This document shows, one piece after another, positions 8,148 to 18,867 of a stretch of DNA of 64,000 nt. The notes below the pieces were generated by a model that was not told where the DNA came from, did not search any database, and saw nothing but the letters and a program-made list of their open reading frames with translations. The position numbers and the translations under genes are program-made. This stretch comes from Adhaeribacter pallidiroseus (GTDB lineage Bacteria > Bacteroidota > Bacteroidia > Cytophagales > Hymenobacteraceae). The stretch lies in contig NZ_QASA01000001.1 in assembly GCF_003340495.1 (NCBI RefSeq), positions 1,674,001 through 1,738,000 on the forward strand, read 5' to 3'. Each line of letters begins with the position of its first letter. Position 1 is the stretch's first letter.

Positions 8148-10820
8148 ATGCGTATGAACAAAATAATACCCGTATTGCTTATTTTATTAATGGGTTTTAT
8201 TGCTGCCCGGGCCAGTAATTTAACCGATACGGTAAACGTGCGCAAGACATATTTTACGCAGCAGCTAAAAAGCGAAGTAGAGTTGGATGGCATTCCGTCG
8301 GAGGAAGCCTGGAACGCGGTAGAGTGGGGCGGCGACTTTACGCAATGGCAACCCAACGAAGGGAAAGCGCCATCACAGCCCACTAATTTTAAAATTTTGT
8401 ACGACGAAAAGTTTTTATACGTCGCTTATCGCTGCCACGATGCAGCGCCCGATTCCATTGTTAAACGCATGGGCCGCCGCGATGAATTTCCGGGCGATTG
8501 GGTAGAAATAAACATTGACAGTTACCACGATAAACGCACGGCGTTTTCTTTTACCCTCTCCGTATCGGGGGTGCGCAACGACGAGTTTGTATCGAACGAT
8601 GGTAATAATTGGGATACCAGCTGGAATCCGATTTGGTTTGCTAAAGCCCACGTGGACGAAAAAGGCTGGACCGGCGAAGTAAAAATTCCGTTTAGCCAAT
8701 TACGCTACGGCAACGAACCCGAAAAAGTGTGGGGATTTCAGATTACCCGCCGGATATTCCGGGAAGAAGAACGATCCACCTGGCAATACATTCCGCAAAA
8801 TTCGGGGGTGTGGGTCAGTCGCTTCGGTGAATTGCACGGTTTAAAAGGAATACCCATGCACCGCCAGGTAGAGTTAGCTCCCTATGTAACGGCCCAAACT
8901 GATAAATACAAAAAAGAACCCGGTAATCCTTTTGCCACCGGTTCTGATAACAAGATAAATGCCGGCCTGGATGGTAAGTTTGCCATTACCAACGATTTAA
9001 TCCTGGATTTTACGGTGAATCCGGATTTTGGCCAGGTAGAAGCCGATCCTTCCCAGGTTCGGATTGATGGATTTCAGAACTTTTTTGAAGAAAGAAGGCC
9101 TTTTTTTATCGAAAGCCGCAATATTTTTAATTATCAGTTAACCGGCTCCGAAGCGGGCGGCGATTACGACAGCGATTTACTTTTTTATTCGCGGCGCATT
9201 GGCAGCTCCCCGCACCACGCGCCGGATTTAAACGATGGGGAATTTGCTTCGGCTCCCCAAAATACTTCAATTCTGGGAGCGGCTAAGTTTAGCGGTAAAA
9301 CCCGAAAGGGTTGGAGCATCGGCATTCTCGAAAGCATTACACAACGAGAAATGGCCACCATACATCGCAACGGAGAACAAAAAGAAGAATTGGTAGAACC
9401 CATGACCAATTATTTTGTGAGCCGCTTGCAAAAAGACATTAAGCAAGGCAATACCATTATTGGGGGAATTATTACTGGGGTAAACCGCGAAAAAGGTTTA
9501 GGAAATATGTTGCACAGTCAGGCGTATTCCGGCGGAATTGATTTTTTGCAATACTGGAAAAACCGGACTTGGTATATCCGGGGCAATTTGGTTTTTAGTC
9601 ATGTGCGGGGAAGTAAAGAAGCTATATTATCCACGCAAACCAGTTTTGAACATCTTTTTCAACGGCAAAACGCCCCCGAAATAGCCCTGGATAGTAACCG
9701 CACCACATTAAGCGGCATGGGCGGTACCGTAAGATTTGGGAAAATCGGGGGTAAATCAGGGAAGCTCGGCCAGGTTTTTAAATTTGAGACTGGTCTCACG
9801 GTCCGGTCTCCGGGGCTAGAATTAAACGATATTGGCTTTATGCTTACTTCCAACGAAATTAATCATTTTACGTGGGCGGGTTTGCATTACCAAAAGCCAT
9901 TTTTTATTTTCCGGAATGCCCGTTTAAATTATAATCATTGGTCGCGGTGGGATTATGGTGGCCAATTCTTATACCAAGCCTTTAACTTTAACTCCCACGC
10001 TACATTCAAAAACAACTGGCAAGCCGGCACCGGTTTAACCTGGAACCCCTACGATGTTTCGAACAACGCTTTACGTGGTACGCTGTCGGTGCGTCGCCCG
10101 GCTGGTATAGGGCACAACTTTTACGTAGTCACCGACTCCCGGAAAAAAATATACACCGTTTTGGAATATTTTCAATTCTGGGGTTTTGAAAAGGCGGTGC
10201 GGGGGCACGATTACGGTATTTCGTTGTATTTTCAACCATTGGATGCCCTTAAAATTAGTTTAAGCGGTAATCATTCGTATAACTGGCGCCGGCAAGATCA
10301 GTTTGTAAGCAGTGTTACGCAAAATAATACTACCCGCACCATTGTGGGCGAAGTAAAACAAAATACGCTGCGGTTTACGGGCCGGGTGAGTTACAACATT
10401 ACCCCGGATTTAACCTTGCAGTACTACGGACAGCCCTTTATTACCCGACCACTGTATAATAATTTTGCCTATGTGTTAGATCCTCTGGCTAAAAAGTACG
10501 ATAACCGGTTCTACGTTTTTCAGCCCACCGAAATAAGCTTCCTGGATGGGGAATACCGGGTACGCGAAAGGCAATCAGGTATGCTGGAATATAGCTTTAG
10601 CAAACCGGATTTTAATTTTGTGCAGTTCCGCTCTAATTTAATTGTGCGCTGGGAGTATAAAGCAGGTTCGGAGTTGTACTTGGTTTGGGCGCAAGGCAAT
10701 ACGCCCGATGCCTCAGCCGATTTAAACACGCCTTTGCCCAACAGTTTATGGAACAATGCCTTCGCCGAACAAGGCCGCCATTCTTTCTTAATTAAAGCTA
10801 CGTACCGGTTTTTGAAGTAA
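8148..10820 (+). CDS. DUF5916 outer-membrane barrel with N-terminal CBM9-like domain
   Basis: Large exported protein of 890 residues. A signal peptide ends ARASNL. Residues about 40-230 form a carbohydrate-binding family 9 type domain (ELDGIPSEEAWNAVEW, DEKFLYVAYRCHD, WVEINIDSYHDKRTAFSF, GWTGEVKIPFSQLRYG). The rest is the DUF5916 region: VNPDFGQVEADPSQVRI, ERRPFFIES, FYSRRIG, then many amphipathic strands, with LIKATYRFLK at the C-terminus as expected of an outer-membrane barrel. The family is widespread in Bacteroidota and its substrate is not established. ATG at 8148 (or 8154) starts the signal peptide; an upstream TTG frame adds seven unlikely residues. Confidence 0.88.
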   Translation: MRMNKIIPVLLILLMGFIAARASNLTDTVNVRKTYFTQQLKSEVELDGIPSEEAWNAVEWGGDFTQWQPNEGKAPSQPTNFKILYDEKFLYVAYRCHDAAPDSIVKRMGRRDEFPGDWVEINIDSYHDKRTAFSFTLSVSGVRNDEFVSNDGNNWDTSWNPIWFAKAHVDEKGWTGEVKIPFSQLRYGNEPEKVWGFQITRRIFREEERSTWQYIPQNSGVWVSRFGELHGLKGIPMHRQVELAPYVTAQTDKYKKEPGNPFATGSDNKINAGLDGKFAITNDLILDFTVNPDFGQVEADPSQVRIDGFQNFFEERRPFFIESRNIFNYQLTGSEAGGDYDSDLLFYSRRIGSSPHHAPDLNDGEFASAPQNTSILGAAKFSGKTRKGWSIGILESITQREMATIHRNGEQKEELVEPMTNYFVSRLQKDIKQGNTIIGGIITGVNREKGLGNMLHSQAYSGGIDFLQYWKNRTWYIRGNLVFSHVRGSKEAILSTQTSFEHLFQRQNAPEIALDSNRTTLSGMGGTVRFGKIGGKSGKLGQVFKFETGLTVRSPGLELNDIGFMLTSNEINHFTWAGLHYQKPFFIFRNARLNYNHWSRWDYGGQFLYQAFNFNSHATFKNNWQAGTGLTWNPYDVSNNALRGTLSVRRPAGIGHNFYVVTDSRKKIYTVLEYFQFWGFEKAVRGHDYGISLYFQPLDALKISLSGNHSYNWRRQDQFVSSVTQNNTTRTIVGEVKQNTLRFTGRVSYNITPDLTLQYYGQPFITRPLYNNFAYVLDPLAKKYDNRFYVFQPTEISFLDGEYRVRERQSGMLEYSFSKPDFNFVQFRSNLIVRWEYKAGSELYLVWAQGNTPDASADLNTPLPNSLWNNAFAEQGRHSFLIKATYRFLK

Positions 10821-11536
10821 GCATTTATAGAACGTAGGTACCTATGGAGAATTTTTTGAGTAATCAACTAAAATAACCCGCGAGGTGCGCTTATGTGTAA
10901 GGCTGCTTCCTGAATTTTAATGAAATTTTGTATAAATATAGTGGCAGCTAAGAGTTTAAAATTTAAAAAAATACAAACAGGCGGCTGCTATTTTTTATTA
11001 TGTAACTCACAAAATCATTCTTCAACTCCAATCTGATTCTACCTAATCCATCGCAGCGGTAGTTTTTTTGTTGCAAAACACCTTATACACATCAATCATT
11101 TTCATATAGAAAATAACGGTAGTTAATCAATCTAATCCCTGATTGCACTGGTTTGTAGCCTTTCCACTGAACTACATTACATATTCTTTAGCTGGTAATT
11201 GGTTAAAAATACTGAAAAATCAGTATTGCGGTAGGTTAATTACTTTTTTTATCTTACACTTTGTATTTCAGACTATTAAGCGCATTGTTTTATGCGTTAT
11301 TGGTATATGCCACAACAATTCCCAACTTTTTAATTATTGCTATTACAGCATCTTATATGCTGAACTAACCACTACCATTGAAGTCTTTATAACCCTATCG
11401 CTATAAGGAATAAATAAGCTGGCTAAATAGTTAATCACCTGATTGATTCCTGCGACTACCCTCAAGCAGTTAAATTTTCTAACTGGTTTACTTGTAAAAT
11501 TCTTTTTCATTGCGTCGTATTAAAACCCACCTCATT
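10821..11536. other. AT-rich spacer before the giant membrane protein
   Basis: About 700 bases without a supported gene. One AAATTTAAAAA motif is at 10959-10969. An 87-codon frame at 11143 begins with a non-ATG codon and has low-complexity composition; I do not accept it. Confidence 0.5.
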
Positions 11537-14500
11537 ATGAATCTCTCCTTGAGTTTATTTGCCTTGCCCATTTTGTTGATGGGCATTTATTTACTGCTTA
11601 ACCAGTGGGTAATACCTATGCTTACGCGGCGTACCACGGGTACGTTGTTGGTTCGTAACAGCCGCGATATTTCTGTTTCGTTACTCACAACAGTTGCTGA
11701 TTTTGTACGATTGGGAGCTTTTACCTATGGGGTGTTCGCATTGGCGGTTTTAGTAGTACGTTTGTTGGTAGGAGTAAGTGGGCGCCGTTACATAGAGCAA
11801 GTAGTTAACTATTCTGATTATTGGCACGGAGCGTTAGGTGAATTTAATTCTTTAAAGTGGATTACATTAGTGGCCGCTATTATTGCACTTGGCATTTTGC
11901 TGTACCGCTATCAAAAACGTAATTCAGAAGAAAAGTTTATCGCCCGCTTAAGGCAGACTGCCGAAGATTTAGATTCGGGTAAATTGCCTTATGAACCCCT
12001 GTCGCCTACCCCGGAAATGCTGGCTGTTGAAAAAGCTATCAATAATTTGCAGTTGCAAATAGCTAAAGTACAAGGACAATCAGAAAATAAGCTGGAGGCA
12101 CAACAATTAGATTATATCGAGAAGTTACAAAATGAAGAAGAGCGGTTGCGGCAAGTCTGGTTTTGGTACAGTGTCATACAGCAAATGAAACCTGAAGAAC
12201 CCACTCCTTACCAGCACGCTAATCTGAAAGAAGACGTGCTCACGGTGTTGTCAAGCAAAGGATTATTTAACGTATTTAGCAGTTTAAACAATGCATTAAG
12301 TAAAACGGTAGCCGTATTAGGATGCGTGGCTCTCTTGACTGTGGAGGTTCATCAAGCAACCGCCTATCTGGGAGAGTCTTTAGCTCAAAAGGCGCTGCAC
12401 GATGACCTGGTGCTAGCACAAGCGGCATTTGAAGAAATCAAAAAAGAAAATTTAGGTGAAGGACAATTAACGCCCGAAGATAATGCCTACCTAGACGCCT
12501 TTGCTGCTGATTTCGAAATTGATTTAGCATCTAGTCTTTTTAACCGGGCACCGTCAGCTGCGGATAGTAACAACTTCGCCATGCGTTCCATGGCAGTACG
12601 CGCTGAACTGCTGCAACGGTACGTTCACGTATCGGCAGAGCGGCGGCCCGATAATGATTTTGATGTTGAAGAAACTGATTCCGCTAGCTTAGTGCCCGCA
12701 GAAGCTGTGCCAGAGGAAGTCCGTACTTATTCGGCGCAGCACACCCGTAACTACTTAACATTTCAACGGGCATTTTATCACTCCTGGAGAGGAATTACCA
12801 CAACAACAGAGGCAAGCCCCTTTCGGAAGGCCAGTAAAGTTACCGGAAGTAAGGTGCCCCGTACGGCTACCGGTCGAGCTTTTCGGCGGGAAATGGTAAA
12901 AGTTGCCACTAGTTCTCGTCCGCTGTGGGAACGAATGAAGGCGAAAGCAGCTCCTCTGAAAGCTTCCTTCTTTGAGCCGGTTCCCGTTAAAGATCTTTCT
13001 AAACTATTTGTTGTTGACTTCTTAGGGGATTATGTAAATGCACAGATAAAATTTGATTCAGGAGAACTGGAAGCTTTAGTCGGCGAGCTAAAAGGAGATG
13101 TTTGGAAGAATGTGCACGATAAAGTAATATATGAGCACCTTAACCAACTGGCAAAGGATAGCCCGTACGAAGAAACTTTGCGAGCCCTACGTTCCCGCTC
13201 CATGGATCAGACTTTTAGTACTCAAAAATACGCGCGAATTACTGAAACTCTTAAACCTCACGTAAGCTCTACTACGCTAACGGAAATGGCGAACCGGCCA
13301 CCTACGCTCAAAGTAACGAAGCCCCTGCCGGATCAAGACGCCATTTTAACTACTCTGGATAATATTCACGGTGGACAACGGTCCGTCGAGAGCTTACGGC
13401 CAATCAACACGTTTGATGATTTTTTTCCAGGACAATTAGGTTCAGAAACCCGAACCATAGCAGGTCGGGCAGCTAGCCGTTTCCGATCGGGGAGTACGAT
13501 CGCCGGGGAAGCAGCCTCTATTGCCGGAGATGCTGCTAACATATTGAGTACTGCGGCCGAAGCCAGTTTTAAACGAGCCCGGAACTATCGGATATTACGG
13601 GGATTTAGTCGTATAGGGGGTGTATTAATTGGCGAAGATCCAGAAAACAAAAATAATCCTGAAGTAATGTTTACTAATATAATGTGGGAAGATCGGGGTG
13701 ATTCTATAAAGCTGATGCTTACGTCTAAGGGGAAAGATACTATCACAGGTAATTATTCTAAAAATCTGGTGCAGCAAGCGCTCGCTTATGCAGCCGATGG
13801 ACGCCCGACCACTATTACAATGGTGTCCGCACTAAAAACAGCACCGCTCAAAATTATATTGCACCCGGCTTTGCTTAACAGCCAGTTAGGTAACCAAGCC
13901 ATTCAACTCGATCGCCTTGTTGATAGTTATCAGAGTGCAAGAGTAGCAAAAGCCCGTAATCACGTACAATTAGCGCAAATGCTGTATCAAACCGCATATT
14001 GGCAGCAGTCAGTGGCAATCCGGCGTAACCAAACCTTAATGGACAAAAGAGAATCGGATTACCTGGCTAAACTAAACAAGCTATTGCCACAGCGCTGGGA
14101 AGTGATGGACACCGTTTGGCAAGTCCTGGGTACGACTTCAATTTTAAATTCGGATGAATTTCCATTTACAGCGAAACCTAAGTTCTTTGATTTAAACGTG
14201 GTGAAGTTGATTGATGACCATTTGCAACATAAATACTTTACGTATGTGGAATTTCGCGACCATTTAATTGCTGATTTAGAATCACAAGCAACTAACAAAA
14301 CCGATTTATCGCCGGTAGATCCGGTAGAATTTCAAGTATGGTCCGGTGTACGCGAACAACCGTATAAGCTGGATCGTAAACTTACTTTTCTGCAACCAAG
14401 TAAGTCACCAAGTTTGGATGATATATTATATCCCTTCCAGTTTATGGTGCAAACTGCTTTTACAACGCCTCCAATGGCGTTCATGGATCCTCAAAACCAG

Positions 14501-14881
14501 GCAGAATTGGATAGTGCTTTAACCTTCCATGATCAGGATCCCTGGCAATTTCCTAATTTAAATAAAAACAACCAGATCGGTGTTGCTGTTTGGGCGAAAA
14601 TGAAATGGTATGATCGTCAGGCTTTTCTACAAATGAAGCAATTTACCTTGTTGCAACGCATCTTTCGGTTAGCTTTTGATGGCCAATTAGGATTGGACTT
14701 TCCAATTGAAAAGCTTTTGGATTTACAAACAGATGCCTATGTAAAGATACCCTTTGAACGTACCCCGGAATGGAATGCCCCGGAAAACTGGAACTTGCTG
14801 CAGCACCTTCGTCAGTTGCAGCAAGTTCTTGAATTACGAGCTATCCAGGATTCAACGAAGGATAATAGCGAGAACGATTAA
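11537..14881 (+). CDS. Giant membrane-anchored protein of unknown function
   Basis: Unrecognised 1114-residue protein. Hydrophobic segments lie at about 2-21, 53-79, 106-124 and 256-275, so four membrane helices are likely, with a charged coiled-coil-like stretch at about 165-205 between the third and fourth. The remaining 830 residues are mostly hydrophilic and helical. Residues about 480-640 are low in aromatic residues. About 690-800 contains a compact, globular-looking block (GGVLIGEDPENKN, ADGRPTTITMVSA, LHPALLNSQLG, IQLDRLVD), and the C-terminal 300 residues are rich in tryptophan and aromatics. I see no nucleotide-binding, protease or nuclease motif. The frame opens at a TTG (11510), but ATG 11537 is the better start. 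It is a single gene beside decayed genes, so it probably belongs to an accessory region. Confidence 0.85.
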   Translation: MNLSLSLFALPILLMGIYLLLNQWVIPMLTRRTTGTLLVRNSRDISVSLLTTVADFVRLGAFTYGVFALAVLVVRLLVGVSGRRYIEQVVNYSDYWHGALGEFNSLKWITLVAAIIALGILLYRYQKRNSEEKFIARLRQTAEDLDSGKLPYEPLSPTPEMLAVEKAINNLQLQIAKVQGQSENKLEAQQLDYIEKLQNEEERLRQVWFWYSVIQQMKPEEPTPYQHANLKEDVLTVLSSKGLFNVFSSLNNALSKTVAVLGCVALLTVEVHQATAYLGESLAQKALHDDLVLAQAAFEEIKKENLGEGQLTPEDNAYLDAFAADFEIDLASSLFNRAPSAADSNNFAMRSMAVRAELLQRYVHVSAERRPDNDFDVEETDSASLVPAEAVPEEVRTYSAQHTRNYLTFQRAFYHSWRGITTTTEASPFRKASKVTGSKVPRTATGRAFRREMVKVATSSRPLWERMKAKAAPLKASFFEPVPVKDLSKLFVVDFLGDYVNAQIKFDSGELEALVGELKGDVWKNVHDKVIYEHLNQLAKDSPYEETLRALRSRSMDQTFSTQKYARITETLKPHVSSTTLTEMANRPPTLKVTKPLPDQDAILTTLDNIHGGQRSVESLRPINTFDDFFPGQLGSETRTIAGRAASRFRSGSTIAGEAASIAGDAANILSTAAEASFKRARNYRILRGFSRIGGVLIGEDPENKNNPEVMFTNIMWEDRGDSIKLMLTSKGKDTITGNYSKNLVQQALAYAADGRPTTITMVSALKTAPLKIILHPALLNSQLGNQAIQLDRLVDSYQSARVAKARNHVQLAQMLYQTAYWQQSVAIRRNQTLMDKRESDYLAKLNKLLPQRWEVMDTVWQVLGTTSILNSDEFPFTAKPKFFDLNVVKLIDDHLQHKYFTYVEFRDHLIADLESQATNKTDLSPVDPVEFQVWSGVREQPYKLDRKLTFLQPSKSPSLDDILYPFQFMVQTAFTTPPMAFMDPQNQAELDSALTFHDQDPWQFPNLNKNNQIGVAVWAKMKWYDRQAFLQMKQFTLLQRIFRLAFDGQLGLDFPIEKLLDLQTDAYVKIPFERTPEWNAPENWNLLQHLRQLQQVLELRAIQDSTKDNSEND

Positions 14882-15034
14882 GGGCAGATAAAAGGTAGGT
14901 GAACTATTATATGCTGTGATCTAATATTATAAAAATTAAAAAAAAATTAAAAAAGTGAATTTATATTATGATGCGCAGCATACATAAAAATGTTAGTGGC
15001 TTAAACTTATCCTACACTACTTTAATGTTAGCCA

Positions 15035-16101
15035 TTAATTTAGAGGTAATTCGGGGTTCTTTAGGCCAGGGCCATAAATGATAGCCAAGTATGGGTAAAA
15101 GCTTCGTTGATTGGTTAAAACAATAAAGGTTTCTTTCCGGTCATCGAAGCGTACAAAATCTGCGAGAGCCGGGCCACCACTATGACCTGATATTTTATAG
15201 CCCTGATCCATTTCCGATAAAAAGCCCATTCCAAATTTTCCTTTACAACTTGTTTTTAGCGGTACATTACTTAACAACAAAGCTTAGGTGGCGGGAATTA
15301 AAAATTCGCCTTTATCCACTGTTTGGGAAATTTTAGCCATATCCGTAATGAAAGTATGCACCCCGCCGGCCGTGTAGCCGGTACTCCCAAATGGCATGTC
15401 GCTCACCAGGTAGTTGTTATTTTTGTAGGCATAAACAGCGGCTTCTTTAGGCAAAACAGCGTGCGTCCGGATAAAGCTTTCGTTGTTGTTGTTTACAAAA
15501 GTATGCTGTATGACCAAGGGTTGGAGTACGTACGATTGTAATGCCTGGAAATACGGTTTTTTTTCAATAAGGTACTGCAAGATCCAATAGTCGGAGCTAA
15601 CATAAAAAGATTGGCTGCCGGGTGCATAGGTTATTTCTTGTTTTTTTGCTAATTCCAGTGCTTCTTTTGTGGTTTTAACTTTTCCAAAATCAGCAATCCA
15701 AATCTCGGATTGATGGCTAATTGTTTTATGGTAATTGGTTTCCCAAAGTAGGGGATAGAATCTAACAATTCTCCTAAGGTTTGTTCAGGTAAAAGTATTT
15801 TTTTGTCGAATAATCGGCCCAGTAGGAGAGAAGCAAATAATTTACTGCAGGAAGCTGTTTGGCATACGGTTTCTTTATCCACCGGGGCTTGCCACGAGAG
15901 ATTGGCAAAACCATATTGGCCCTGATGCACTACTTTCCCGTTTTTAACTACGGCAAATGTCAATCCCGGAATGTATTCCCGTTGCATAAAATCATGGAAG
16001 AATTCATCGGCTTCTTTTTGGGGGATTTTCTGAGCTAATGCCGTGGTGTTTATAATTAAAACCAGGAGGAGCAGACTAGCTAAATAAGGTACTGTTTTCA
16101 T
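15035..16101 (-). pseudogene. Broken class C beta-lactamase-type serine hydrolase
   Basis: Remnant of a secreted serine hydrolase of the beta-lactamase/esterase superfamily. The intact start (ATG 16101) encodes a signal peptide ending TTALAQ. The catalytic S84-x-x-K87 is in ASCSKLF, and a late HSGGP motif matches the family's H/K-S/T-G box. The frame shifts near 15,690-15,715 after TIKQLAI, and the shifted frame continues the family sequence. An in-frame TAA at 15284-15286 then splits the last part. With two lesions, no full-length product is expected. The plus strand across it has no alternative gene. Assembly error could explain one lesion but hardly two beside another heavily decayed gene. 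Confidence 0.82.
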
Positions 16102-16292
16102 GTACGGAAGGTTTAGATTAGTTGGAGAGATAACGGCATAAAGTTGCCCTTTTTGCTGGTCAGCATTCAATCGCATGTAAGGGTGAAAGTAATATAAGTG
16201 AGTCGGCAGTCTATCCCATAAACGGGGGATATTGTACACTTTTCTTATCAAGAATAGTCAGGAGATGTTATATTTGGTGAAGGCACTCTTGT

Positions 16293-18219
16293 ATGCGCAT
16301 TCCTCAACCATATTTTTTAAGGATACTTGTTTTATGGGGACTCGCATGGGGGTGGCCAAAAAATAGCCAGGCCCAGATGAGCCCCTCTATTTACCAGCAC
16401 CTGGACCAGGAAGACGGATTAGCCAGCAGTATTGTATTAGCCATTATGCAAGACCAAACCGAATATATGTGGTGGCAAGGGTAATGGCATGCAACGGTAC
16501 GATGGTCGGGAATTTAAGCATTACCGATACGACTATAATAATCCGAATAGTTTGGCTTCGGATATTGTAGAGGCATTGATACAGGATAAAACAGGGGCAA
16601 TTTGGGTGGCTTCTCCCGCCTAGGTTATCCGCTTCCTCCCGGAGTAACAACAGTTTATCCGCATTCCAGTTCTGGTGCGGGCGGTAAACCAGAATGTACC
16701 GCATCGCTGGCGGCTGCTGGAATGTAAGGGTAAAATCTTGTTACAGTCCGGAAGTCGGAAAGATGCTTACGTGTATAATTCTACATATCAAGCTTATATA
16801 GCTTTTAAGGCTGATTTTTAAAAAACCAGTTGTTCCGTAGAAACGAACCCGCCCGCCGGCCTTTCGCCGAGCCATGAACCTTACGTACGCTTAAAAGACA
16901 AACAAGGCACCTGGTGGGCAGCCGCAGCGCCGTTGTGGGTGAAACGGGCGGGCACATCCCGGTTTAGGCTAATTCCGCAGAACAACGAGTTTCGTTATGG
17001 CTTATTTTTAATTTGGTTTATAGTATAGCCCCAAATCGCGAAGGTACTATTTGGCTGGGCACGGATTAAGGCATTTATAATTTTAATCCCGAAAGGCAAC
17101 ACTTTTACACCGTAACCTCACCAGCCGAAAATAAAAAAGCCATAACTGAGCCCACTACGGTTACCGGGTTTTTGGAAACGAGCCAAGGCGAAATTTGGGT
17201 GGGTTCTATTAACAAAGGATTACAGGTTTATGATGCCCAGTTTCAATTGCAAAAAAGCTATGATCAGGTAAACCAAAAGGCTAAGTTGCAAATCTGGTGT
17301 TTAGTAGAAGATCAATTCCGTCGCGTTTGGGCAGGCACCAATAAGGGTACATTAGTTTTAATGCAGCCGGAAAAAAACTTAATTAATTACCTAAAACCGC
17401 CCGGACTATCAGGACCGATATTATCCATCGCTACGCGAGACGCGACCGGAACTATTTGGTAAGGAACCCATGCTGGATTGTTAATTCAACACCAACCACC
17501 TACCAATAAATTTAAAAAAATGATTTAAAAGAACAATTAGGGTTTTAGCAGATTGGACGAATAAAGCGCATTTTAACCTCTCCGGATGGTACGTTATGGA
17601 TAGCGCCTTCCCTAGCCGGCGTGCTGCCCATAAATGCTGGTACAGGCAAAGTTATACGGCATTATTCCACCCTTACCCGACCTAAAAGATTACTCAGCAA
17701 CGAAACCGGCGAAATAACCTGGTAGAAGGATAGCACCTTGCTTATATCCACGAATTTAGGATTGCACTATCTGGATGTAAAAAAACAACAATTACGGCGC
17801 TTACAACTGCTAACGGTTTACCCGCTAATACCATTTTAAATGTTGTATAAGCCTCAAATAAATGTTTATTTTTACGAGCCAGTAAAGTTTAAGCCGCTGG
17901 AATACGCAAACCCAAAATGTAACTAACTACGGTCCGCGGGATGGCGGAGCTCTCAGGACCTCTTCGGTGGCCCGGCAAGTGCTGCAATTATTCGCTTACC
18001 AAACTCCCGCCAAAAAGCTTAATCTGTATCCCTTAAGTGAGCGCGAAAAAGAAGTATTGCATTGGCTGGTAAACGGATATTCCTACAAAATGCTAGCCGC
18101 TCAGTTGTATATTTCATTAGCAACGGTCCGGTCGCACGTCAAAAAAAATATACGAAAAATTGCAAGTCAATTCTAAATCGGAGACAATAGTTATAGCTTT
18201 TAAAGACACTATTATTTGA
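16293..18219 (+). pseudogene. Decayed propeller sensor kinase fused to LuxR response regulator remnant
   Basis: The 5' part encodes a signal peptide (ending NSQAQ) and the repeats of two-component propeller sensors: IYQHLDQEDGLASSIV, GNGMQRYDGREFKHY, GAIWVAS, GEIWVGSINKGLQVYD, RRVWAGTNKG. Many frameshifts and stops separate them (for example after 16,480, 16,621, 17,459 and 17,723). From about 17,955 the frame changes to the linker and HTH of a NarL/FixJ regulator: SSVARQVLQLF, then LSEREKEVLHWLVNG and LATVRSHVKK. A run of eight A at about 18,143 shifts the last codons; corrected, the gene ends with a TGA at 18217. The kinase core and receiver domain are absent. I infer a deletion that joined a kinase gene to the regulator gene next to it. 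Confidence 0.8.
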
Positions 18220-18354
18220 GTAATTGCTACAAGAAATTAAAATTTTTAAAAAACCAGTTGATACGTACTTGCTTGAGGTATTTGGTTGGGATTTTAATAT
18301 AAATAAGATTTTGCGTAGCGGGCTATTAACAAGTATTAGCAAGAGTATTTCTTT

Positions 18355-18455
18355 GAAGCCGGTTCCCGTCGCCAGGCGTTGGTGCTACTTAACTTGTTGC
18401 GCTTAAGTTTACCTCGTGGCCGGCGGACCCCGTTAGGCTCTTCCGGGCGGGTCTA
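18355..18455 (+). repeat. GC-rich dispersed repeat, copy A
   Basis: Aligns over about 95 bases, at roughly 75-80% identity by eye, with the reverse complement of 18770-18867. The best blocks are GGTGCTAC (18381-18388) and GGCCGGCGG followed by GGCTCTTCCG (about 18417-18445). It is much richer in GC than the surrounding spacer. Confidence 0.7.
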
Positions 18456-18769
18456 AGCTTGTTTTGTTCGTGCCTCACCATGCCTCGTTCCTCGGCACCA
18501 CAACCTTAGAAGGCCCCTCTGAGCCAAACTGATGTCGTTTACGTTTGGTATCAGCTTTTCTGACTCATTCAGTTTAGTAAGGTTAGTGCAATGTAATTTT
18601 TTAATTTACTACTTGTAACATACCACAATTAAACTTTTTTATTTTATTTATTTCTTCCCGATTAAGCAGTAGCTATTCGCAGCTGACACCAGTTTGGCTG
18701 TGGAGCACCTGCTAGGGTTCCGGTACTGCAAAGCAGTATTCCGCAGTGAAACGAGGAAAGAGAGGCTAG

Positions 18770-18867
18770 CGAGGGCGGAAGAGCCAAACGAGGCCCGCCG
18801 GCCAGGAGGCAAAGCTTGAAAGCAGCAAGCTAGGTAGCACCAGCACCTAGAGGCTTGGGAAGGCTCC
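18770..18867 (-). repeat. GC-rich dispersed repeat, copy B (inverted)
   Basis: The reverse complement begins GGAGCCTTCCCAAGCCTCTA, then has GCTGGTGCTACC and GGCCGGCGGGCC followed by GGCTCTTCCG. It pairs with copy A across about 315 bases, so the two could form a long imperfect hairpin. Confidence 0.7.

Noticed and set aside
11143-11406. 87-codon open frame before the giant membrane protein
   Set aside because: Non-ATG start, no signal or domain, AT-rich spacer composition, no similarity in style to neighbouring genes.
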